The translations under genes were made by a program, and so were the position numbers. Source: SSC3 sp963769585 (GTDB lineage: Bacteria > Actinomycetota > Actinomycetes > Propionibacteriales > Nocardioidaceae). From it: DNA of 64,000 nucleotides. The notes beneath the pieces were generated by a model, which had not been told where the DNA came from, made no database searches, and was given only the letters and a program-made list of their open reading frames with translations. The DNA is taken from NCBI GenBank assembly GCA_963769585.1, contig CAVYMJ010000001.1:558001-622000 (forward strand). Reading direction: 5' to 3'. Positions 24,370 to 31,628 of this stretch are shown here, piece by piece (position 1 is the first letter of the stretch; each line of letters starts with the position of its first letter).

Positions 24370-25812
24370 GTGTCCGACCACCCCCCGCAGCTGCGACTGA
24401 GCGATGTCCAGGAGACCGCTCTGCGCGAGCTCCTGCGCATCGCGCCCGTGATCGACGAGCTCGGGGCCCGCTTCGAGAAGGCGGGCGAGCAGATCGCCCT
24501 GGTCGGCGGGCCGGTCCGCGACGCGATGCTGGGCAGGCTGCAGAACGACCTGGACTTCACCACGAGCGCCACGCCGGAGGTCACCGAGCGCCTGCTCAAG
24601 GGCTGGGCGGACGCCACCTGGGACATGGGGCGTGACTTCGGCACCATCGGCTGCCGCAAGGGCGACTGGACGCTGGAGATCACGACCTACCGCTCCGAGA
24701 CCTACGACCCGTCGTCCCGCAAGCCGGACGTCCGGTTCGGCGACTCGTTGCGCGGCGACCTGCATCGCCGGGACTTCACGGTCAACGCGATGGCCGTGGC
24801 GATCCCGGGGAACCACGTCGAGGACCCGTACGGCGGCCTCGTCGACCTGGCCCGCGGCGTGCTCAGGACGCCAGGCCGACCCGAGGACTCGTTCGGCGAC
24901 GACCCGCTGCGGATGATGCGAGCGGCCAGGTTCGCCGCTCAGCTCGGCTTCGAAGTGGCAGCCGAGGTGCAGCAGGCGATGCGGGAGATGGCTGCCCGGA
25001 TCGAGATCATCTCGGCCGAGAGGGTCCGCGACGAGCTGGTGAAGCTGGTCTGCGCGCCGTACCCGCGCCGGGGGCTGACCCTGCTCGTGGAGACCGGGCT
25101 GGCCGACCACGTACTGCCGGAGCTTCCCGCGCTCGCGCTAGAGCGCGACGAGCACCACCGGCACAAGGACGTCTACGAGCACACCCTGACCGTGCTGGAC
25201 CAGGCCATCGCAATGGAGGACCGGCTCGGCGGCGGTCCGGACTTCGTCGTGCGTTTCGCGGCGCTGATGCACGACGTCGGCAAGCCCCGGACGCGTCGCT
25301 TCGCCGACGACGGAACGGTGACCTTCCATCACCACGACGTGGTGGGCGCCAAGCTGACCCGCAAGCGGATGAAGACGCTGCGCTTCTCGACCGCCGAGAC
25401 CGACGCAGTGGCGGACCTGGTCGGGCTACACCTGAGGTTTCACGGCTATGGCGCGGGCGAGTGGACCGACTCCGCAGTACGCCGCTACGTGCGCGACGCG
25501 GGCCCTCAGCTCGAGCGGCTGCACGTGCTGACCCGGGCCGACTGCACCACCCGCAACAAGCGCAAGGCTGAGCACCTGGCGCGCACCTACGACCACATCG
25601 AGGAGCGCATCGAGCGGCTGGCCGAGCAGGAGGAGCTGAGCTCGATCCGGCCCGACCTGGACGGCAACCAGATCATGGAGATCCTCGGGATCGGTCCCGG
25701 TCGCCAGGTCGGCGCGGCCTACAGCTTCCTGCTCGAACTGCGGATGGAAAACGGCCCGATGTCCTACGACGATGCCAGGGCCGCTCTGCTCGCCTGGGCC
25801 CAGGACACCTGA
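24370..25812 (+). CDS. CCA tRNA nucleotidyltransferase
   Basis: 480 aa, GTG start at 24370. Class II nucleotidyltransferase head: LVGGPVRDAMLGRLQNDLDFTTSA (GG and the DxD catalytic pair) and RRDFTVNAMAV. An RNA-binding region follows, then a C-terminal HD domain with HRHKDVYEHTL and LMHDVGKPRTR, as in actinobacterial CCA-adding enzymes often labelled pcnA. It adds or repairs the 3' CCA of tRNAs. Divergent from the DUF6049-murJ operon with an ~80-nt shared promoter region, as in mycobacteria. Confidence 0.96.
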   Translation: MSDHPPQLRLSDVQETALRELLRIAPVIDELGARFEKAGEQIALVGGPVRDAMLGRLQNDLDFTTSATPEVTERLLKGWADATWDMGRDFGTIGCRKGDWTLEITTYRSETYDPSSRKPDVRFGDSLRGDLHRRDFTVNAMAVAIPGNHVEDPYGGLVDLARGVLRTPGRPEDSFGDDPLRMMRAARFAAQLGFEVAAEVQQAMREMAARIEIISAERVRDELVKLVCAPYPRRGLTLLVETGLADHVLPELPALALERDEHHRHKDVYEHTLTVLDQAIAMEDRLGGGPDFVVRFAALMHDVGKPRTRRFADDGTVTFHHHDVVGAKLTRKRMKTLRFSTAETDAVADLVGLHLRFHGYGAGEWTDSAVRRYVRDAGPQLERLHVLTRADCTTRNKRKAEHLARTYDHIEERIERLAEQEELSSIRPDLDGNQIMEILGIGPGRQVGAAYSFLLELRMENGPMSYDDARAALLAWAQDT

Positions 25813-25906
25813 GCCGCAAAAACTCCGGGCAACCGAATCCCGCTCCCGAGCGTCAGAGTCATCGAGTGGCCATCTCGGGCCACCGTCACAGAGCAGGGGG
25901 AAGTAC

Positions 25907-27706
25907 ATGTCCTACCCACTCCGCCGGACCCTCGCGGCCGTCACGGTCGCCGGGATCGCCGGCGCCGCCTCCTTCGCGGGCGCTTCTCCGGCTCAGTCGG
26001 TTCCCGACCCCGTCGATCGCGCCTGCCCGGACGCGTTCCCGGTCGGCGACCTCGCCAAGGGTCAGGCGGTCGACGGCCTGACCGTCTCCGGAGGCACGGT
26101 TCCGGACTCGTTCGAGGGTGAGGTCCTCGGTGTGCTGCGCGACGGCATCGCGCCGGACCTCGACATGATCGTCGTCCGGCTGACCTCCAGCGAGATCGAC
26201 CGGGTCGGGGGCATCTGGGCCGGGATGAGTGGCTCACCGGTCTACGCCGAGGATGGGCGTCTGATCGGCGCAGTCGCCTACGGCCTCTCCTGGGGCTCGT
26301 CGCCGGTCGCCGGCGTTACCCCGGCGGAGGACATGAAAGCCCTGCTCGACCCCGCTCCGGCCGCAGCCGCCCGGGCACGCACGAAGGTCGCGCTCTCACG
26401 GTCGATGAAGTCGGAGCTGGTCACCAGCGGCGCTGCCTCGCAGCGGGAAGCCGACTCGGGACTCGAGCGTCTTCCCGTCCCGGTCGGAGTGTCAGGGATG
26501 TCGGGCTCCGCGCGCCTGAACAAGGTCGCCAAGACCCTGGGCTTGGACAGCGTCAAGCTCTACCGCGCCGGTGCTGCCCCCATGGCGCCACTCGCCCCGC
26601 CGGACGCCGACATCTTCGCCGGAGGCAACCTCGCCGCCTCGCTCTCCTACGGGGACTTCTCCGCGATCGGCACCGGGACCACGACGATGGTCTGCGACGA
26701 CGCAGTGGTCGGCTTCGGTCACCCGTTCGGCTTCGCCGGCGCGACGTCACTGACGCTGCACGGTGCAGACGCGATCTACATCCAGGAGGAGTCGCTCGGC
26801 GCTCCGTTCAAGGTGTCCAACGCCACCGGTCCGGTGGGCGTCATCGACCAGGACCGCCTCGCCGGGATCAAGGGCCTCATCGGTGCGATTCCCGCCTCGA
26901 CTCTGGTCCACACCGTGGTCACCGGTCCGACCGGTCGGACCAGGGTCGGAGACACCCGGGTAAGCGTGCCCGGCTTCGCTCCCGCAGCCACCGCCATGGG
27001 CTTCCTGGTCAACCAGGACCGGGTGTTCGACCACATCGGGAAGGGTTCGTCGCTGGTGCACTTCATCATCGAGGGGCACACCGCCGCGGGCGAGCCGTTC
27101 ACCGTCGTACGGACAAACCGCTACGCGAACACCTACGACATCACGTTCGAGTCGATCTTCGAGGCGGCCGACGCCGTCTACAGCCTCGTGGAGAACGAGT
27201 TCACCGATGTGACCATCGACCAGGTGCGACTCTCGTCGAGGCTGTCCACCGCGCCGCGCAGGTTCAAGGTCGCCAAGGTGCAGGTCAAGGTGGACGGCGT
27301 CTACCGGACGCTGAAGAGCACTTCGCGGGTCAAGGCAAGGGCCGGCCGGAAGCTGAACTTCCGCGTCTTCCTCGCCTCTCCTAGGGACGCCTTCGGCAGC
27401 AAGGTCGTGCTCACCTCGGTGCGGGTGCCGACAGGCCTCCGACCGGGCACGTTCGGCTCCGTCAGCCTGGGCTCGGCCGTCGCCGGCAACGAGTTCGGCG
27501 ACGAGTTCGGCGACGGCGAGTCCGGCCCGGCGTCCTTCGAAGAGCTGGTTGCTGGCCTAGGGTCGGCTCCGCGCAACGACGAGTTGGCGACCACGCTGGA
27601 CTTCTTTTCCGAGGAGTCGGGTGCGCTGAACACGACCCGGACCAAGCGGCTGGTCTCCGACGTGATCACCAACCTGAGGGCGTTCGAAGTACGCATCGTG
27701 CGCTGA
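25907..27706 (+). CDS. Secreted SpoIVB/S55 peptidase-like protein with permuted motif order
   Basis: 599 aa; ATG 25907 follows AGGGGGAAGTAC. Signal peptide ~1-30 (LAAVTVAGIAGAASFAGASPAQS). Seen: GGIWAGMSGSPVYAEDGRLIGAV at 101-123, matching the S55 active-site serine region (S108), and FGHPFGFAG with H272 further on, plus IDQDRLAGIKGLIG. In B. subtilis SpoIVB the His precedes the Ser; here it follows, so the domain appears circularly permuted, and the residue aligned with the catalytic Asp looks like Ser. The C-terminal half (~430-599) is unassigned, with an acidic FGDEFGDGES stretch. Proteolytic activity is uncertain. Confidence 0.82.
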   Translation: MSYPLRRTLAAVTVAGIAGAASFAGASPAQSVPDPVDRACPDAFPVGDLAKGQAVDGLTVSGGTVPDSFEGEVLGVLRDGIAPDLDMIVVRLTSSEIDRVGGIWAGMSGSPVYAEDGRLIGAVAYGLSWGSSPVAGVTPAEDMKALLDPAPAAAARARTKVALSRSMKSELVTSGAASQREADSGLERLPVPVGVSGMSGSARLNKVAKTLGLDSVKLYRAGAAPMAPLAPPDADIFAGGNLAASLSYGDFSAIGTGTTTMVCDDAVVGFGHPFGFAGATSLTLHGADAIYIQEESLGAPFKVSNATGPVGVIDQDRLAGIKGLIGAIPASTLVHTVVTGPTGRTRVGDTRVSVPGFAPAATAMGFLVNQDRVFDHIGKGSSLVHFIIEGHTAAGEPFTVVRTNRYANTYDITFESIFEAADAVYSLVENEFTDVTIDQVRLSSRLSTAPRRFKVAKVQVKVDGVYRTLKSTSRVKARAGRKLNFRVFLASPRDAFGSKVVLTSVRVPTGLRPGTFGSVSLGSAVAGNEFGDEFGDGESGPASFEELVAGLGSAPRNDELATTLDFFSEESGALNTTRTKRLVSDVITNLRAFEVRIVR

Positions 27707-27720
27707 CCAGTGCGGGTCGA

Positions 27721-27752
27721 CGAGGGGCGGTCGCCTTGGCGACCGCCCCTCG
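27721..27752. terminator. Bidirectional terminator hairpin
   Basis: Perfect 15-bp stem CGAGGGGCGGTCGCC / GGCGACCGCCCCTCG with a TT at the apex, between the convergent S55-like gene and the MFS gene. Confidence 0.9.
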
Positions 27753-27781
27753 TGCTCTGGTCGGGTGCGCCGTGGCGCAGG

Positions 27782-29062
27782 TCAGCCGCCGGCCGGTGCC
27801 GGGGCCACCGTCCTGCTGACCCGGGCGTACCAGATGGCAGTGGCTGCGTAGCCGACCGCAACCGCGGCCACCACGGCGTACGAGCGACCGTCCAGGGGCA
27901 GCACCAGGGCTGACAGAGCGGCGGCCGCGACGAACGCGAGGTTGAAGCCAACGTCGTAGATCGAGAAGACCCGGCCACGGAACGCGTCGTCCACGTCGGT
28001 CTGGACGAGCGTGTCGACACAGATCTTGATGCCCTGCGCGGCCAGGCCGAGGAAGAAGCCGGTCACCCACAGTGCTGGCTTGGTGTAGAGCGAGTACGGG
28101 AACACCTGCACCACCGCGGCGAGGCCGAGCAGCACGATCACCCAGGTGCGCTGAGCGATGTGCTCGACGACGGCCGGGGTGACGACGGCCGCCAGCAGGA
28201 ACCCTGCCGCGCTCAGCGCGAGCATCACCGAGATGTCGCGCAGTGCCGCGTCGGTCTCGGAGGCTGTGTGGAAGTGGTTGCGGTAGAGCAGCAGCCCGGA
28301 GATCACTGTCACCCCGACCAGGAAGCGGGTGCTGGCGATGGTCAACAGCGCGTAGGCGGTCTGGCGGTGCTCGTCCAGGTGGCGTACTCCCTCGACGAGC
28401 CCGGCGACGACGTGGCGTACCGCCTCGCGGGTCGCGGGCCGGTCGGGGTCGAAGTCCGGCCCGAGCAGCAGGCGTGGGAAGCGCAGTGCCTGTAGTCCGG
28501 CCGCGCCGTACCCGAGGGCGGCCACGACCAGGACGACCTCGTCTGCGGTCAGGCCGCGGACCAGGGTGCCGAACAGGCCCCCGGTCAGCGCGGCGAGGGC
28601 CCCCAGCGTGGGGGTGAGCGCGTTGGCGGTCACCAGGTCGTCGCGGGAGACGGTATGCGGCAGCGCAGCGGAGAGGCCGGCCAGCACGAAGCGGTTCAAC
28701 GACAGCGACAGCACCACGACGGTGTAGAAGACCAGGTCCGGGATGCCCAGGGAGACCAGCAGGGCCAGAGCGGCGACCACGCCGAGCCTGGTCAGGTTGG
28801 CCCAGGCCAGCACCTGCCGTCGAGGCCAGCGGTCGAGAAGCACGCCGGCGAACGGCCCGAGCACCGAGAACGGCAGCAGCATGACCGCCAGGGTGGTCGC
28901 GATGGCCTCAGGGGAGGCCTGCTTCTCGGGGGAGAAGAGCACGTAGGAGGCCAGCCCGACCTGGAAGAAGCCGTCACCCAGCTGGGAGGTGAGGCGCACC
29001 CCGAGAAGCCTGCGGAACCACTGTCCCCGCAGGAGGTGCCGAAGGTGCCGCAGTGTGGTCAT
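27782..29062 (-). CDS. MFS transporter
   Basis: 426 aa major facilitator with ~12 hydrophobic segments. N-terminus RLTSQLGDGFFQVGLASYVLF and motif-A-like LLDRWPRRQVL after the second helix (GPFAGVLLDRWPRRQVLAWANL). ATG 29062 is preceded by GGGGTAC; a TTG 15 nt upstream is less likely. The substrate is unknown; members at this place in streptomycetes are annotated as drug-efflux-like exporters. Divergent from the SRPBCC gene with a ~40-nt gap. Confidence 0.92.
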   Translation of the reverse strand: MTTLRHLRHLLRGQWFRRLLGVRLTSQLGDGFFQVGLASYVLFSPEKQASPEAIATTLAVMLLPFSVLGPFAGVLLDRWPRRQVLAWANLTRLGVVAALALLVSLGIPDLVFYTVVVLSLSLNRFVLAGLSAALPHTVSRDDLVTANALTPTLGALAALTGGLFGTLVRGLTADEVVLVVAALGYGAAGLQALRFPRLLLGPDFDPDRPATREAVRHVVAGLVEGVRHLDEHRQTAYALLTIASTRFLVGVTVISGLLLYRNHFHTASETDAALRDISVMLALSAAGFLLAAVVTPAVVEHIAQRTWVIVLLGLAAVVQVFPYSLYTKPALWVTGFFLGLAAQGIKICVDTLVQTDVDDAFRGRVFSIYDVGFNLAFVAAAALSALVLPLDGRSYAVVAAVAVGYAATAIWYARVSRTVAPAPAGG

Positions 29063-29103
29063 GTACCCCAGATCCAACCACCGGGCACGTAGCGTGACCC
29101 CTC

Positions 29104-29541
29104 ATGGCCATACACATTCACAGGGAAACCGAGTGCGCAGCGCCCGTCGAGCAGGTCTTCGCGTACGTCGCGGACTACCGCAACGTGCCGCAGTGGCTGT
29201 ACGGGATCTCGGCTTTCCAGCCCACCACCGAGGTCGACTACGGCCTGGGTGCGGTCTTCGACGGCAGCATGAACCTCGGCGCGAAGCTCCACTCGACGAT
29301 CGAGGTCACTGGGTTCGAAGAGGGAAAGACGATCGAGATGGACTCGATCAAGGGCTTCAAGAACACCTCGAGATGGACCTTCGAGAAGGTCGGGGCGAGC
29401 GCTACGCGGATCAGCGCGGACGTGAGCTACACCCTCCCCGGCGGTATCGCGGGCAAGGCGCTGGGCAAGGTCATCGAGCCCTTCGTCAAGATCGCCGTCA
29501 ACCACTCGAGCGCGGCTCTCGCCAAGCACGCAGCGGCCTGA
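29104..29541 (+). CDS. SRPBCC family protein
   Basis: 145 aa polyketide-cyclase/START-like fold: IHRETECAAPVEQVFAYVADYRNVPQWLYGISAFQP is the usual N-terminal strand, helix and loop, and the long C-terminal helix ends in NHSSAALAKHAAA. It probably binds a hydrophobic ligand; the function is unknown. Divergently placed to the MFS gene and convergent with ino1, separated by a strong hairpin. Confidence 0.88.
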   Translation: MAIHIHRETECAAPVEQVFAYVADYRNVPQWLYGISAFQPTTEVDYGLGAVFDGSMNLGAKLHSTIEVTGFEEGKTIEMDSIKGFKNTSRWTFEKVGASATRISADVSYTLPGGIAGKALGKVIEPFVKIAVNHSSAALAKHAAA

Positions 29542-29560
29542 CCGGCCCCTGAACACAAGA

Positions 29561-29607
29561 CGGCCACGGACCTGGCGCCCGGGCGGGGCACCGCTGGTCC
29601 GTGGCCG
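29561..29607. terminator. Bidirectional terminator hairpin
   Basis: Perfect 12-bp inverted repeat CGGCCACGGACC / GGTCCGTGGCCG enclosing a GC-rich 23-nt loop, between the convergent SRPBCC and ino1 genes. Confidence 0.8.
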
Positions 29608-29655
29608 CTCGTGCAACCAACGGAGATGACCGGCTAGGTCACCGTGAGGCGAGGC

Positions 29656-30729
29656 TCAGGCGTCGCCGGAGATGAAGGCTTCGAGCTCGGCGCGACCGGT
29701 GTCGTCGGCCATCTGCACCGGGGGCGACTTCATCAGGTAGGCCGACGCGGACAGGATCGGGCCACCGAGGCCACGGTCCAAGGCGATCTTCGCGGCCCGT
29801 ACGGCGTCGATGATGATGCCGGCGCTGTTGGGGGAGTCCCAGACCTCGAGCTTGTACTCAAGGTTCAGCGGGACGTCACCGAACGCGCGACCCTCGAGGC
29901 GGACATAGGCCCACTTCCGGTCGTCGAGCCAGGCGACGTAGTCCGACGGGCCGATGTGGACGTTCTTGGCACCCATGTCGTGAGACATGTTGCTGGTGAC
30001 GGCCTGGGTCTTGGAGACCTTCTTCGACTCCAGTCGCTCGCGCTCGAGCATGTTCTTGAAGTCCATGTTCCCGCCGACGTTGAGCTGGTAGGTGCGGTCC
30101 AGCACCACTCCACGGTCCTCGAAAAGCTTGGCCATCACGCGGTGGGTGATGGTCGCGCCGACCTGGGACTTGATGTCGTCACCGACGATCGGGACCCCGG
30201 CCTGCTCGAACTTCGCGGCCCACTCGGGGTCGGAGGCGATGAACACCGGAAGGGCATTGACGAAGGCGACCTTGGCGTCGATGGCGCACTGCGCGTAGAA
30301 CTTGTCGGCCTCCTCCGAACCCACTGGCAGGTAGGAGACGAGCACGTCGACCTTGGCGTCCTTGAGGACCTGGACCACGTCGACGGGGTCGGCGTCGGAC
30401 TCCTCGATGGTCTCCAGGTAGTACTTGCCCAGACCGTCCTTGGTCGGGCCGCGCTGCACGATGATCCCGGTCGGGGGCACATCGGCGATCTTGATGGTGT
30501 TGTTCTCCGAGGCGCTGATCGCCTCGGAGAGGTCGAAGCCGACCTTCTTGGCGTCGACGTCGAACGCAGCGACGAACTCAACGTCGGAGACGTGGTACTC
30601 GCCGAACTTGACGTGCATAAGACCGGGCACGCTGCGCGCCGGGTCGGCGTCTCGGTAGTACTCGACACCTTGGATCAGGGAGGTGGCGCAGTTGCCCACC
30701 CCCACGATCGCTACTCGTACCGAACCCAT
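29656..30729 (-). CDS. ino1: Inositol-3-phosphate synthase
   Basis: 357 aa NAD-dependent enzyme converting glucose 6-phosphate to 1L-myo-inositol 1-phosphate, the source of inositol for phosphatidylinositol and mycothiol. Seen: VRVAIVGVGNCATSLIQGVEYY (NAD-binding), VSYLPVGSEEADKFYAQ, and the catalytic-domain blocks VGDDIKSQVGATITHR and LNVGGNMDFKNM, all typical of the actinobacterial short form. Located 34 nt downstream of the PadR gene on the same strand, the conserved order in mycobacteria and streptomycetes. Probably co-transcribed with and repressed by that PadR protein. Confidence 0.97.
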   Translation of the reverse strand: MGSVRVAIVGVGNCATSLIQGVEYYRDADPARSVPGLMHVKFGEYHVSDVEFVAAFDVDAKKVGFDLSEAISASENNTIKIADVPPTGIIVQRGPTKDGLGKYYLETIEESDADPVDVVQVLKDAKVDVLVSYLPVGSEEADKFYAQCAIDAKVAFVNALPVFIASDPEWAAKFEQAGVPIVGDDIKSQVGATITHRVMAKLFEDRGVVLDRTYQLNVGGNMDFKNMLERERLESKKVSKTQAVTSNMSHDMGAKNVHIGPSDYVAWLDDRKWAYVRLEGRAFGDVPLNLEYKLEVWDSPNSAGIIIDAVRAAKIALDRGLGGPILSASAYLMKSPPVQMADDTGRAELEAFISGDA

Positions 30730-30763
30730 CGGGCTCTCCTCACTGGCTGAAATTTCCGTTGGT

Positions 30764-31378
30764 TTACTTGTTGTCCAAAGCTGCGCTGCCCTCGGTGGCC
30801 GGGCCGGCTGCGCCGGGTCCGGTGCCGAGAGTGCCTCTGCGTCGTTCCTCGTCGATGAGGCTCGAGAGCCAGCGCACCTCGCGCTCTACCGACTCCACGC
30901 CGTGGCGCTGAAGCTCCTCGGCGTAGGCGTCCATCTCCTGCTTGGTGCGGGCCAGTTGGCCCTGCACCCGAGCCAGTCGCTCCTCGAGGCGGGTACGACG
31001 GCCCTCGAGGATCCGCAACCTGATCTCCATGTCGGTGCGACTGAAGAAGGCGAAGCGGACGTCGAAGTTGTCGTCCTCCCAGGAGGCCGGACCGGCGTCG
31101 GCCATCAACGTGGTGAATCGCTTGTCGCCAGCGGGCGTGAGCTCGTAGACGATTCGCTGCCGACGTGAGACGACCCCGGACTCAGGGACGCTCACATGCT
31201 CGGTGATCCAGCCGGCCCTGAGCATCTTCTTCAGGGCGGGGTAGAGAGAGCCGTAGGACAGCACCCGGCCCCACCCGAGGACGCCGGTGAGCTGCTTGCG
31301 CAGCTCGTACCCGTGCATGGGCGACTCGTGCAGCAGTCCGAGGACTGCGAACTCGAGGGTCTCCCCGCGTCGGGTCAC
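30764..31378 (-). CDS. PadR family transcriptional regulator
   Basis: 204 aa. N-terminal winged helix: LEFAVLGLLHESPMHGYELRKQLTGVLG...LSYGSLYPALKKMLRAGWITEH, the PadR signature (GYEL, GSLYPAL). A C-terminal four-helix Vir_act_alpha_C region follows (RILEGRRTRLEERLARVQGQLARTKQEMDAYAEEL). Co-directional with and just upstream of ino1. Palindromic TATCG/CGATA sequences at 31407-31437, within 60 nt of the start, are likely its autoregulatory operator. Confidence 0.93.
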   Translation of the reverse strand: MTRRGETLEFAVLGLLHESPMHGYELRKQLTGVLGWGRVLSYGSLYPALKKMLRAGWITEHVSVPESGVVSRRQRIVYELTPAGDKRFTTLMADAGPASWEDDNFDVRFAFFSRTDMEIRLRILEGRRTRLEERLARVQGQLARTKQEMDAYAEELQRHGVESVEREVRWLSSLIDEERRRGTLGTGPGAAGPATEGSAALDNK

Positions 31379-31406
31379 GATTCACCTGTCGGTCGTTGCT
31401 TGGACT

Positions 31407-31437
31407 ATCGGCAGTACCTATCGTACCGATATATCGA
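31407..31437. promoter_or_regulatory. Candidate PadR operator upstream of padR-ino1
   Basis: Four TATCG half-sites in 31 nt: TATCG at 31407, 31420 and 31433, and the inverted CGATA at 31428. They form TATCG-TAC-CGATA (31420-31432) and the perfect 10-bp palindrome CGATATATCG (31428-31437). Unusually AT-rich for this genome and placed 29-59 nt before the padR start. Confidence 0.65.
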
Positions 31438-31628
31438 AAGAACGCCAGTTGAGCGGAACCAACCCCGGCGAACGCCTGGCGTGCGGCGTACGGCGCTGCG
31501 GATGGAGCGGCCTGTCGCGTCACTCCCGGGCGCGCGATGCGTGCTGATGTGACCTCCGCCCGTACCCTCGTACCGAGCACAACTGACGACGACGCCTCGA
31601 GGCCCCCACACCCGGAGATACAGAACAC

